Shown here: one piece after another, positions 17,048-27,528 of the stretch
How the letters are laid out: every line of letters begins with the position of its first letter
Numbering within the stretch: the first letter of the stretch is position 1
Source of the DNA: an uncultured Spartobacteria bacterium
GTDB lineage: Bacteria > Verrucomicrobiota > Verrucomicrobiia > Chthoniobacterales > Terrimicrobiaceae
Reading direction: 5' to 3'
DNA: 42,855 nucleotides
NCBI GenBank assembly: GCA_937890535.1
Contig: CALBXK010000294.1
Location: forward strand, 1 to 42,855
Notes under the pieces: model-generated
Told to the model about the DNA's origin: nothing
What the model saw: only the letters and a program-made list of their open reading frames with translations
The model's database searches: none
Position numbers and translations under genes: made by a program

Positions 17048-18843
17048 AGACCCTGAAGTTCTGTCCCGACTGGCGTGTTTACAGCCGCCGCCCCACCCGG
17101 GAGGTTCGAGTCGGTGCAGTGGGAGTCGGCGGCACCCAGCCGATTCGGGTGCAGTCCATGATCACCTGCGATACGATGGACACCGCCCAGTCGATCCAGC
17201 AAACCCGGGACCTCGTGGCCGTGGGATGCGAGATTGTCCGCATCACAGCTCCAACCGTGAAGGACGCCGCCAACTTGGAATTTATCGTGCGGGGGCTGCG
17301 TGAGGGAGGATGTGAGGTTCCGATTGTTGCGGACATCCACTTCAAACCCGATGCGGCCATGGAGGCGGCAAAGTGGGTGGAAAAAGTGCGGGTGAACCCC
17401 GGCAATTATGCGGACTCCAAAAAATTCAAAGTCATGGAATATACGGACGCCGAGTACGCGGCCGAATTGGAGCGGATTCGCGAGCGCTTTACACCGTTGG
17501 TAAGAATTTGTCGGGAACGCGGGCGTTCAATTCGGATCGGCACAAACCATGGCAGCCTCAGCGACCGGATCATGAACCGTTACGGGGACACCCCTTTGGG
17601 TATGGTCGAGAGTGCGTTGGAATTTGCCCGCATCGCCCGGACGGAAGATTTCCATGATTTCATGTTCTCCATGAAAGCGAGCAACCCCAAGGTCATGATC
17701 GCCGCCTATCGGCTGTTGGTGGCCCGATTGGACGCGGAAGGTGCGGACTGGAATTATCCCGTGCATCTGGGAGTCACCGAGGCCGGGGATGGTGAGGACG
17801 GTCGTATCAAGAGCGCCATCGGCATTGGGAGTCTTCTGGCCGACGGCATCGGCGATACCATTCGCGTCTCACTCACCGAGGACAGTATCCATGAGATTCC
17901 CGTGGCCCAGGCACTTGTCGATTGCGGATTGCGGAGCGCGGAGCGCGGAACGTGTCAGGCCGCCGCCTCGGAGCCAGATTCCGCAATTCCCTTCGATCCA
18001 TTTTCCTATCAACGACGGGCGTCGCGAATCCTATCCTACGGAGACACGCGGCTGGGCGGGGCGGAATTGGTCCGGGTGGTCGTTCGACAGGCCACTTGGG
18101 ATCAGGTGGCCCACAAGCTCGACCGCATGGGCGACTATCAACCGGAAATTGTTTACGAAAACTCCGGTGTTTGGGAGCTGGATCCCCGGGACGAGGCCGC
18201 CATTGAGGCCCTCAACGCCGCTCCGCAGGATCATCTGGTCACCTTGCCAGACGGGTTGGATCTGCCCCTCATCGCCGCCTTTCGGCTCTTGGCCCTACGG
18301 GTGGATGCCCGCCACCCGATCCTTCTCAAGGATACCCTGCATCCCCCGGCTTCCGACGACCGGGATTTTCTCCCCATCTTATTGGAGGCTTCAACGAATA
18401 TCGGTTCCTTGCTTTGCGACGGGATCGGCGACGCAATCATAGTGCAGGGTGAACCTGCGCCCGGGCAATCCCTGCGTCTGGCCTACAACATCCTCCAGGC
18501 GGCCGGTACGCGCATTTTCAAAACCGACTATGTCGCTTGCCCGAGCTGCGGACGCACCCTCTTCAATCTCCAAAGCACCACAGCCCGGATCAAAGCCGCC
18601 ACCGTCCATCTCAAGGGGGTCAAAATTGCCATCATGGGATGCATCGTCAATGGTCCTGGAGAAATGGCCGACGCTGATTTTGGCTATGTCGGCGGGGCAC
18701 CGGGAAAAATCAATCTCTATGTCGGCAAGACCCCGGTGAAGTTCAACATCCCGGAGGCCGAGGCCGTCGAACGCCTCCAGGACCTCATCCGCGAACATGG
18801 CAAATGGGTCGATGCCCCCCTGGCCGTGTCGGAGCATTATTAG
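17044..18843 (+). CDS. ispG: 4-hydroxy-3-methylbut-2-enyl diphosphate synthase IspG (long form)
   Basis: IspG makes HMBPP from MEcPP in the non-mevalonate isoprenoid pathway, using a [4Fe-4S] cluster. The 599-residue product has a TIM-barrel domain (about 1-300: CDTMDTAQSIQQT, VPIVADIHFKP, RIGTNHGSLSDR) and a C-terminal cluster domain with Cys499, Cys502 (ACPSCGRTL) and Cys533 (IMGCIVNGPGEMADADFGYVGG). The length and the extra middle region (about 310-480) mark it as the long form known from Chlamydiae and plants. Start GTG 17044 overlaps rseP. A GC-rich repeat (17921-17990) inserts about 23 residues (DCGLRSAERGTCQAAASEPD) near residue 295 without breaking the frame. Isoprenoids made here could feed hopanoid synthesis. 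Confidence 0.95.
   Translation: MKTLKFCPDWRVYSRRPTREVRVGAVGVGGTQPIRVQSMITCDTMDTAQSIQQTRDLVAVGCEIVRITAPTVKDAANLEFIVRGLREGGCEVPIVADIHFKPDAAMEAAKWVEKVRVNPGNYADSKKFKVMEYTDAEYAAELERIRERFTPLVRICRERGRSIRIGTNHGSLSDRIMNRYGDTPLGMVESALEFARIARTEDFHDFMFSMKASNPKVMIAAYRLLVARLDAEGADWNYPVHLGVTEAGDGEDGRIKSAIGIGSLLADGIGDTIRVSLTEDSIHEIPVAQALVDCGLRSAERGTCQAAASEPDSAIPFDPFSYQRRASRILSYGDTRLGGAELVRVVVRQATWDQVAHKLDRMGDYQPEIVYENSGVWELDPRDEAAIEALNAAPQDHLVTLPDGLDLPLIAAFRLLALRVDARHPILLKDTLHPPASDDRDFLPILLEASTNIGSLLCDGIGDAIIVQGEPAPGQSLRLAYNILQAAGTRIFKTDYVACPSCGRTLFNLQSTTARIKAATVHLKGVKIAIMGCIVNGPGEMADADFGYVGGAPGKINLYVGKTPVKFNIPEAEAVERLQDLIREHGKWVDAPLAVSEHY
17921..17990. repeat. In-frame GC-rich repeat inside ispG
   Basis: The insert begins GATTGCGGATTGCGGAGCG, contains GCGGAGCGCGGAGCGCGGA, and ends GATTCCGCAATTCCC, so its ends are roughly inverted (ATTGCGGA/TCCGCAAT). 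It encodes residues near 293-315 of IspG. The GCGGAGCGCGGA unit is shared with the repeat at 13330-13372. Confidence 0.6.
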
Positions 18844-18923
18844 AGGCTCGACAATGAACGGCTCAAAAGTCCTCGGCAGGCCCGCCCTGACTGTGGTAGC
18901 TTTTGCCGTTCTACCGTCACAAA

Positions 18924-20063
18924 ATGAGCCGTGCTAACATCAAATCTGATCTGATTGATTGGGCGTGTAACCGTTCCTGCGCGAAATTGGATGTCCTGGA
19001 GAAGCGGTTTCCGAAGCTGCCACAGTGGCTTTCTGGAGATTTGCAGCCGACGATGAACCAGCTAGAGAGTTTTTCAAAAGCAACGCTGACTCCCCTTGGA
19101 TATTTTTTCTTGTCGACCCCGCCTGTTGAGTCTCTTCCGGTCCCGGATTTTCGAACGGTAAAGGGCCGGGCTGTTGCTCGTCCGAGCGCTGCACTGTTAG
19201 AGACGATCTACAGCATGCAACGGAGACAAGACTGGCTCCGAGAATATCTTGAAGAAGAGGGCGAAGACTCTCTGACTATCGTTGGTTCCGTCACCTTGGA
19301 GACTCTGCCAACAGTCGCGGCACGGGCCATCAGAGAAGCCCTTGGAGTCTTGGATGGGTGGGCTGATGAGCACGTCACTTGGGAAAGTGCGCTTATCGGG
19401 CTGCGCAGGGCTGCTGAGGCGTCGGGAATCGTCGTGGTTATCAACGGAGTAGTTGGCAACAACACACATGCGCCTCTCAACGTTCAAGAGTTTCGTGGTT
19501 TCGTGTTAAGTGACAAATTGGCTCCGCTGATTTTCATCAATGGCGCCGACGCCAAGTCGGCCCAGATGTTTACTCTGGCGCACGAAATCGCCCATGTCTG
19601 GCTCGGAAGAGATGGAGTTTTCGATCTGCCGGATTTGGAAGCCTCCGGCGACAAGGTAGAGATGTTTTGCAATCAAGTTGCTGCGGAGGTACTTATTCCT
19701 TCCGTCGAGCTACAGCAGAAGTGGGCATTGGTCTCATCGAGACATCAACCCTTCCAAGCGCTGGCCCGCATGTTCAAAGTCAGTCCCATCGTTGCTGCGC
19801 GACGCGCCTTCGATCTCCAACTGGTAACTCGGGAGGTGTTCTTTGAGTTCATTAAAGGGTATCGGGCCTACGAACTCAGCCGCCCAAAATCTTCTGGAGG
19901 AGATTTCTACCGAACCCAAGAAACACGGATCGGTAGGAGATTCGGGCTCGCAGTCACCAGAGCTGCAAAAGCTGGCCGCCTGCTCTATAGGGATGCATAT
20001 CAACTGACCGGCCTCGCCGGGAAGACGTTCGATCTATACGCCGAAGGCCTCAGAATGACATGA
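18924..20063 (+). CDS. ImmA/IrrE-like metallopeptidase (DUF955), antitoxin-side gene
   Basis: The 379-residue protein starts at ATG 18924 (MSRANIK); a TTG at 18903 is a less likely alternative. The zinc motif HEIAH (His220-His224, in TLAHEIAHVWLGRDG) and the downstream NQVAAEVLIPSVEL are typical of DUF955 peptidases. The N-terminal part (about 10-60) includes a helix-turn-helix-like stretch LESFSKATLTPLGYFFLSTP, as in XRE-DUF955 fusions. Such proteins cleave repressors or act as antitoxins. The next gene overlaps by four bases (ATGA) and is a DUF4411 PIN-like protein; DUF955-DUF4411 pairs are known as candidate TA modules. The gene sits in accessory territory after ispG. Confidence 0.85.
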   Translation: MSRANIKSDLIDWACNRSCAKLDVLEKRFPKLPQWLSGDLQPTMNQLESFSKATLTPLGYFFLSTPPVESLPVPDFRTVKGRAVARPSAALLETIYSMQRRQDWLREYLEEEGEDSLTIVGSVTLETLPTVAARAIREALGVLDGWADEHVTWESALIGLRRAAEASGIVVVINGVVGNNTHAPLNVQEFRGFVLSDKLAPLIFINGADAKSAQMFTLAHEIAHVWLGRDGVFDLPDLEASGDKVEMFCNQVAAEVLIPSVELQQKWALVSSRHQPFQALARMFKVSPIVAARRAFDLQLVTREVFFEFIKGYRAYELSRPKSSGGDFYRTQETRIGRRFGLAVTRAAKAGRLLYRDAYQLTGLAGKTFDLYAEGLRMT

Positions 20064-20569
20064 GCGCTCCCGAGAAATATGTCCTAGATGCCAATGTCTT
20101 CATACAGGCGCATCAAAGATTTTACTCTTTCGATATTTGTCCTGGCTATTGGAATGCGCTGCTACACCATCATAGTGAAAATCGTATCTGTAGTGTCGAC
20201 AAGGTACGCGACGAACTGGCTGCCGGGGGAGACATTTTGTGGGATTGGGCAAGGGAGACCTTCGGCACAGATGCTTTCCACGACTCTGCGGTTGCCGCTC
20301 AGGAGTTTGGAGGTATGGCTTCGTGGGTCATGGCTCATCCGCATTATCGTCCTGCCGCCCAATCGAAATTCATGTCCACGGCCGATGGCTGGCTGGCTGC
20401 CTTTGCCAAAGTTCAAGGGCAAATTCTAGTGACCTTAGAAGAATCGGCTGCCGCAGATACCAAGAAACGGGTCCCGCTGGTGAACCTCTGCGAAGCCTTC
20501 GGCGTCCAGACGATCACTCCCTACGAGATGCTGAGGCGTTTGGGCGTCAGGATGACCTGGGCACCGTAA
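20060..20569 (+). CDS. DUF4411 PIN-like nuclease, probable toxin
   Basis: The 169-residue protein begins MSAPEKYVLDANVFIQAH, with Asp10 in the position of the first PIN acid, followed by the DUF4411-type FDICPGYWNALLHHH. The C-terminal half includes STADGWLAAFAKVQG and VPLVNLCEAFGVQTI, in which the TADGWLAAFA Asp fits the PIN active site. It should be a magnesium-dependent nuclease. It is translationally coupled (ATGA overlap) to the ImmA-like gene, which suggests that the two act together. The family has a PIN fold by homology; toxicity here is inferred. Confidence 0.8.
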   Translation: MSAPEKYVLDANVFIQAHQRFYSFDICPGYWNALLHHHSENRICSVDKVRDELAAGGDILWDWARETFGTDAFHDSAVAAQEFGGMASWVMAHPHYRPAAQSKFMSTADGWLAAFAKVQGQILVTLEESAAADTKKRVPLVNLCEAFGVQTITPYEMLRRLGVRMTWAP

Positions 20570-20640
20570 GTCGCTATCCGGTCTTTATTATCCGCACTTC
20601 CGAACCTATCCCTTCGAAATAGAGGTCAGAGCGGGGAATC

Positions 20641-20672
20641 GGGGTCAATCATGAATGACGGTAAGATAAGGG
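20641..20672 (+). repeat. Short repeat GGGGTCA...GGTAAGATAAGG, copy 1
   Basis: GGGGTCA (20641-20647) is followed, 12 bases later, by the GACGGTAAGATAAG stretch (20658-20671). A near-identical arrangement occurs at 23922-23950. The spacing is slightly different. Both copies lie in intergenic, rearranged DNA, so they may be ends of a mobile element or a remnant of one. About 180 bases (20570-20750) hold no gene. Confidence 0.45.
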
Positions 20673-20750
20673 CGGTTCTCGATGTTGATTTACTCGCAAA
20701 ACATCGTCAAAACGGCATGAATCACGACACGAACAGAATCGCATCGCCGT

Positions 20751-21221
20751 TTATCCATGTTCGTTAAAATACAAATCAATAAATATAACTGTCTGACCCT
20801 CAGCAGCGGTTTGGATACCGGTACTACCGTCTTGTTTTAATGAAAACTCTATATGGTCTTTAGTGACTGTCATGCCAGCCAATTGTACCGTTTGAGTTTC
20901 ACCACTTATCACTACTGCAGCATTTGGCGGGTCGTTTTTAAAGCTGTTGTTTCCAAGCTTCCAGGTTTTATCTAATTCTTCTGCCGTGATATGTTTTGTT
21001 AATCTCGCTGGGCGATCAGAGAACATCAGCAGATTGCTAAAATCTTTACGATTCACGACCAGTATATAACCACTATCATTCTTGGTGATTTTTCCTTTAT
21101 CACTCACCAGTACATACATCCATGCCGTCTCGTCCAAGTTACCCATGGGTTTATCGGCAAGTGCAATAGAAGAAGTAAAAGCAAATGCTGCGACAAAAAT
21201 TGCGGTGATAAGTATTTTCAT
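20751..21221 (-). CDS. AT-rich exported protein of unknown function
   Basis: The 156-residue protein (ATG 21221, MKILITAIFVAAFAFTSSIALADKP) has a clear signal peptide with cleavage after ALA near residue 23. I recognise no domain; the mature part is rich in Asn, Lys, Asp and beta-type segments (WMYVLVSDKGKIT, TVQLAGMTVTKDH, TVIFIDLYFNEHG). Its codons are strongly AT-biased compared with every neighbour, which indicates recent transfer from a lower-GC genome. An in-frame ATG at 21329 would add 36 residues before the signal peptide. No partner gene is evident. Confidence 0.75.
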   Translation of the reverse strand: MKILITAIFVAAFAFTSSIALADKPMGNLDETAWMYVLVSDKGKITKNDSGYILVVNRKDFSNLLMFSDRPARLTKHITAEELDKTWKLGNNSFKNDPPNAAVVISGETQTVQLAGMTVTKDHIEFSLKQDGSTGIQTAAEGQTVIFIDLYFNEHG

Positions 21222-21438
21222 GACCTGGCTCCCCTGAATTTTTCTTGGTCTGATAGGAAATTGCTTTCGGCCCTCTGAGGCGTTGGACCGGAGCTGGAAG
21301 CGGGTGTTTCCATGGACGGAGGTTGGCAAATCCGGGATTTTGAGTCAAGCACTCGCCTTGGGGCCGCCCTAAAAATGCGGACACGGAAAATCCAACCTGA
21401 GAAGATCAAGCATCATTAAAACACATTCGTTCAAAACT

Positions 21439-21660
21439 TTGGACCTCGACGCACCCTCCTCTCGGTATCACATCCTTCCGGTGAACCTCGCCATCGTCGA
21501 ACAGGCCGCCGAATTCCGAGCAAACCACCACACCTCAGTCGGCGAGTCCCTCATCGCCGCCACGGCCCACGTCCACAAACTCACCCTTGCCACCCGCCGC
21601 ACCGCCGACTTCGCGGCCACCGGGATCCGGCTCGTCAATCCCTGGGAACGCCCGGCCTGA
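21439..21660 (+). pseudogene. C-terminal fragment of a PIN-domain (VapC) toxin
   Basis: The frame encodes a PIN C-terminal half: YHILPVNLAIVEQAAEFRA, then SVGESLIAATAHVHKLTLAT and RTADFAATGIRLVNPW. The GESLIAATA motif holds the third PIN acid (normally D or E in DxLIAATA), and the closing RxxDF/GI.LVNPW is typical of VapC. The N-terminal half, with the first catalytic Asp, is missing upstream. No antitoxin remains. It is a dead toxin remnant. The region 21222-21438 upstream contains no recognisable gene. Confidence 0.7.
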
Positions 21661-21803
21661 ACCTGCCCAAGCGGCACCGCCCACCAGGCTCAGCAACGGG
21701 AATGTCGAAAAAGGGGACGACAAGTCGGAAATTCTCCGTATCCTCCTAGACGACTTCAATTTTTGACCCCTTCGCCCGTTGGGTTCCAATTATTGCTTTT
21801 TTG

Positions 21804-22832
21804 ATGAAAGCCCGACACGAACTACTCCTTGCCACCCGCGACTATGCTTCCGACTCGTCGGGGGCGAGTTGGTGGTATGTGCTCTCGACGCTCTTTCTTT
21901 TTGCTGTCACGATTGCGGGGACTTTCCTGCGAGAGGTGCCGTTTGTTCCGGTGATTTCGAGTATTTTCGGCGGGCTTCTTTTGCTTCGCCTGTTCGTGAT
22001 TTATCACGACCAGCAACACCATGCGATTCTGGCGCGCTCGCGGGTGGCCGAGGTATTGATGCGCGCCGTGGGGATTCTGGCCCTCAGCGCCAGCAGCGTA
22101 TGGCGCAGCTCGCACAACCATCATCACAATCACAACTCGAAACTCCGAGGATCCCAGATCGGCGCTTTTCCGGTGATGACGCGCGCCCAATTCACGCAAG
22201 CCTCGCGAGGGGATCGCTGGCGTTACCTCGCCATGCGGCATCCGATCACGATTCTCTTCGGGTATTTGCCCATATTTCTGATGGGGATGTGCATCAACCC
22301 GTTCTTCAACAATCCCAAAAAACACGCCGACTGCCTGGCCTCTCTCCTGGTGCACATCGGCATCGGGATCGGGCTCTATCTGTGGGGCGGCTGGCAGCAA
22401 GTCATCCTCACTCAAACGTTGCCGCACTTCATCGCTTGCGCAATCGGGAGTTACCTTTTCTACGCCCAACACAATTTTCCCGGCGTCACGCTCAACGAAA
22501 AGGATGGCTGGACCTACGAAAAAGCATCTCTCGAATCCTCCAGTTTTTTGGAGACCGGCCCGATCATGGGTTGGTTTACGGCGAACATCGGCTACCACCA
22601 CATCCACCACCTCAACGCGAAAATTCCCTTCTACCGTCTCCCGGAAATCATGCGTGCCATGCCGGAACTCCAACACCCCCGAGCCACCTCGCTCCATCCG
22701 CGCGACATCGCGCACTGCCTTCGATTGAAGGTCTGGGACGTCGACTTGCAACGATTAATCGGCTTTCGAGAAATGGCGCTCCCGCCTAAAGCCACGACAC
22801 CTGCCCCCGCCTTCCAGAGTGAAATTCGATGA
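21804..22832 (+). CDS. Membrane fatty acid desaturase-like protein
   Basis: The 342-residue protein (ATG 21804; a TTG at 21801 directly precedes it) belongs to the membrane di-iron desaturase/hydroxylase superfamily. It has four or so transmembrane stretches and three histidine boxes: HDQQHH (near 70), HNHHHNH (near 105) and YHHIHH (near 265), which bind the two irons. Such enzymes introduce double bonds or hydroxyls into acyl chains. The gene overlaps lpxD by four bases (ATGA), so the desaturase may act on acyl chains used for lipid A or the membrane; this is an inference from context only. Its substrate cannot be read from sequence. Confidence 0.88.
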   Translation: MKARHELLLATRDYASDSSGASWWYVLSTLFLFAVTIAGTFLREVPFVPVISSIFGGLLLLRLFVIYHDQQHHAILARSRVAEVLMRAVGILALSASSVWRSSHNHHHNHNSKLRGSQIGAFPVMTRAQFTQASRGDRWRYLAMRHPITILFGYLPIFLMGMCINPFFNNPKKHADCLASLLVHIGIGIGLYLWGGWQQVILTQTLPHFIACAIGSYLFYAQHNFPGVTLNEKDGWTYEKASLESSSFLETGPIMGWFTANIGYHHIHHLNAKIPFYRLPEIMRAMPELQHPRATSLHPRDIAHCLRLKVWDVDLQRLIGFREMALPPKATTPAPAFQSEIR

Positions 22833-23884
22833 CGTCATTCACGGTTTCTGAAATTGCCGCTCGGGTCGCCGGGGAAGTGACGGGAGATGGCGCGATGCCG
22901 CTGCTCGGGTTCGCTCCGGCAGCGACCGCGCGATCCGGCGATCTCACTTTTGCGGACACCGAAGATTTTTTCCTGGTGGCGGAGAAAACGGACGCAACGG
23001 CAATTTTGGTCTCGGGCGACTTTCATTCCTCGACGAAAACTCTGATCCGCGTGCCGGAGGCCCGAATCGCCGTCGCGCGGCTGCTTCCCCTCTTCTTCCC
23101 ACCGGAAGTGTCGATTCCCGGCATCGATCCCTCGGCTCGCGTGGCCCCGTCGGCGCAGGTCGATGCCACTGCACACATCGGACCGGGATGTGTAATTGGC
23201 GAAGACGTGCGGATCGGCGCGCGCTCGACACTGGCTGGAGGCAACCACCTCGGAAAGGGTTCGCAACTCGGCAACGACGTCTCCCTTTTTCCCAATGTCG
23301 TGCTCTACGCCCGCACCATCGTCGGCCATCGGGTCACCATCCACTCCGGCACCACGATTGGCTCGGACGGCTACGGCTATGCGTTCGACGAGGGCCGTCA
23401 CCGCAAGGTTCTCCAAGTCGGCAATGTCGTGATCCACGACGATGTCGAAATCGGCGCCAACGCCGCGATCGATCGCGGAGCCCTCGGATCCACGGTTATT
23501 GGAGCCGGAACCAAGATCGATAACCTCGTCCACGTCGCCCACAACGTCGTCATGGGCATGCATTGCCTCATCATGGGGCAAGTCGGTTTCGCCGGCAGCA
23601 CCCACCTCGGCGACTACACGATCATCGCTTCCCAGTCTGGGATCGCCGGGCACCTCAAGCTCGGACGCCAATCCAAGGTCGGCGCCAAATCCGGAGTCAT
23701 GCGCGACATTCCCGACGGAGGCACCGTGCTCGGCATTCCCGCTTTGCCCGACAAACAGACCAAACGCCAATTGATCGCGCTCCAGAAACTTCCCGAAATC
23801 CTCCGCAAGATGCGAGCGATGGAAAAACAAATCACCGCACTCCAGGACGCCCATTCCCTGGCAGTGCCCGCGGACGACATTTGA
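22829..23884 (+). CDS. lpxD: UDP-3-O-acylglucosamine N-acyltransferase LpxD
   Basis: LpxD adds the second hydroxyacyl chain to UDP-glucosamine in lipid A synthesis, using acyl-ACP. The 351-residue product has the LpxD N-terminal domain (residues 1 to about 100: MTSFTVSEIAARVAGEVTGD, SGDLTFADTEDFF), and a left-handed beta-helix built of hexapeptide repeats (about 105-310: IGPGCVIGEDVRIGARSTL). The catalytic His lies in NLVHVAHNVVMG, with the typical QVGFAGSTHLGDYT after it. The C-terminal helix carries PEILRKMRAMEKQI. Its presence indicates an outer membrane with LPS. It is coupled to a desaturase rather than to other lpx or omp genes. Confidence 0.95.
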   Translation: MTSFTVSEIAARVAGEVTGDGAMPLLGFAPAATARSGDLTFADTEDFFLVAEKTDATAILVSGDFHSSTKTLIRVPEARIAVARLLPLFFPPEVSIPGIDPSARVAPSAQVDATAHIGPGCVIGEDVRIGARSTLAGGNHLGKGSQLGNDVSLFPNVVLYARTIVGHRVTIHSGTTIGSDGYGYAFDEGRHRKVLQVGNVVIHDDVEIGANAAIDRGALGSTVIGAGTKIDNLVHVAHNVVMGMHCLIMGQVGFAGSTHLGDYTIIASQSGIAGHLKLGRQSKVGAKSGVMRDIPDGGTVLGIPALPDKQTKRQLIALQKLPEILRKMRAMEKQITALQDAHSLAVPADDI

Positions 23885-23921
23885 CCACGCGCTGCCGGCT
23901 GGCAGCACCCCCAGTGGAAAT

Positions 23922-23952
23922 GGGGTCAGTAGTGATGGCGGTAAGATAAGGC
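23922..23952 (+). repeat. Short repeat GGGGTCA...GGTAAGATAAGG, copy 2
   Basis: GGGGTCA (23922-23928) precedes GCGGTAAGATAAGGCGG (23938-23953), matching the arrangement at 20641-20672. It follows lpxD within a 378-base gap (23885-24262) that otherwise shows no supported gene on either strand. Confidence 0.45.
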
Positions 23953-24262
23953 GGATTTGTGGCGATGAATTCCTGGTCAAGAACATTGGATCCGACGGGA
24001 GGCATCCGGCTAAAGCCGTTCAAGGCGGAGACCCCGTGGAGCAGGACCGAGTGCGAAGGGTCGCCGGCAAGGCCAAGACGGGGAGCACAAACAGCACCCC
24101 GAGAAACCGGATCAAGGACGCTGCGTCACCTGCGAAGCGAATAGAGATCGATGCCGCCGTCATTTCGTGACGGATGATACGCTCAGATGCCGCAGCCGCA
24201 ATGCCGGGGAGACAGGCCAAGGACAACTCGACATCCGGAGCATCTTGCTGCGCGAATACAAC

Positions 24263-24649
24263 ATGCAAGGGGCTCGGCCATTTTTTCATCGGTTAGAGTC
24301 GCTGCGCGGCATCGGCGCCGTCATTATCGCCGGATGGCATTTTCCCGGATGGGCCGTGCATGGAATCCAGTGGCCTCCTCACGTTCCGTGGCCAACCGCT
24401 GGCTGGGTCCAGAATGCCATTGGTGGCTTTGAGCTTGCCCTGTTGCCCGCCCATGCGGCCCTGATGGTATTTTTCGTCATCAGTGGCTTCGTGCTTCGCG
24501 TGTCCCTGCAATACGGACCGCAGGACCTCACCCTCGCGGCGGTCCGGTTTCACGTCGCCCGCATTTTCCGGATCTATCCCATTGTCGTGTTCGGAATGCT
24601 GTTGGCGGCACGGGAAAAGTTGCCCGACCGCGCCACGGCTACCATGTAG
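24263..24649 (+). pseudogene. Truncated acyltransferase-3 family protein (OafA-like)
   Basis: The 128-residue product begins MQGARPFFHRLESLRGIGAV and contains the family's RxLxxLRGIGAVxxAxxHF signature (with the conserved His of AGWHFPGW), a membrane segment with FFVISGFVLRVSL, and RIFRIYPIVVFGML. Acyltransferase-3 proteins are normally around 350 residues or longer with 10 or so membrane helices. Here only the first part survives before a stop at 24649. It is therefore a broken O-acyltransferase gene, perhaps from a polysaccharide locus. The downstream bases up to katG hold no continuation that I can see. Confidence 0.7.
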
Positions 24650-24722
24650 CGGAGTTGGTGAACTTCCCTAGAATTTTCCTATGTTAGTTACCGGAAACAA
24701 GTATTTCGACAATGCTGTGAAA

Positions 24723-27019
<2,297 letters not shown>

Positions 27020-27112
27020 GCCACGATCGGCGACTCCCGCACCACATGCCTGCGACACTTCAGGCATTTCTGCTGCGGAGCAGCCTCGGATGCCAGCAAG
27101 CGGGACAGGTGA

Positions 27113-27208
27113 CTGGGGCCGTTCGTCCAAGATAAGGAGAAGATTTTCCTGAAGACAGCCTTCCCCTCAAGAAAAATGACCAAACTATACAGAGAGGAAC
27201 AAAAATGA
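27113..27208 (+). pseudogene. C-terminal tail of a lost toxin upstream of the CopG antitoxin
   Basis: The frame open from 27113 to TGA 27208 encodes LGPFVQDKEKIF, KTAFPSRKMTKLYREEQK and stops inside the antitoxin's start (ATGA overlap, 27205-27208). That is the layout expected when a toxin gene ends and its antitoxin begins. A KTAFP-like segment near the C-terminus occurs in several RelE-like and BrnT-like toxins, but I cannot name the family. A TGA at 27110 closes the frame upstream and the rest of the toxin is absent, so the toxin is dead. Confidence 0.5.
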
Positions 27209-27480
27209 AGCCAACCACCGAAGCAGAAGAGAAAGAAATTATGGAGGCACTCGAAAGCGGAGCCATCCAGATTGAGAAGCCGTCCCACAAACTGCTATCC
27301 AACTTGAAACGGGCCTCTGAGAATACCTTCAAGAAGGATCGTCGTATCAATGTGCGCCTGAGCAGGCATGATTTGCTTGGAATACAGAGGAAGGCGCTCC
27401 AGAAAGGGCTCCCGTATCAAGCGCTCATTTCAGGCTTGATCCACCAGTATGTTGAAGGAGATCTCCTGGAAAAAAGATAA
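27205..27480 (+). CDS. CopG-type antitoxin, orphaned
   Basis: The 91-residue protein resembles the CopG antitoxins of type II TA systems. It has an acidic N-terminal region, a basic middle (SHKLLSNLKRASENTFKKDRR), and a ribbon-helix-helix segment (INVRLSRHDLLGIQRKALQK, then GLPYQALISGLIHQYVEG) that should bind DNA as a dimer. The partner toxin normally sits directly upstream; here only a toxin tail remains (27113-27208), so the antitoxin is an orphan. Downstream comes a YCII-like gene, not a toxin. Confidence 0.8.
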   Translation: MKPTTEAEEKEIMEALESGAIQIEKPSHKLLSNLKRASENTFKKDRRINVRLSRHDLLGIQRKALQKGLPYQALISGLIHQYVEGDLLEKR

Positions 27481-27528
27481 TGCGAACAGTCTGCTAAACT
27501 ACCATGCCTGCGGCACTTTTGGATCGCG

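Noticed and set aside
22835-23986. 383-residue open frame antisense to lpxD
   Set aside because: It mirrors the hexapeptide-repeat codons of lpxD.
24020-24289. 89-residue minus-strand frame with a hydrophobic stretch, between lpxD and the acyltransferase fragment
   Set aside because: The hydrophobic piece is short, it overlaps the start of the acyltransferase fragment on the other strand, and no family or start signal supports it.
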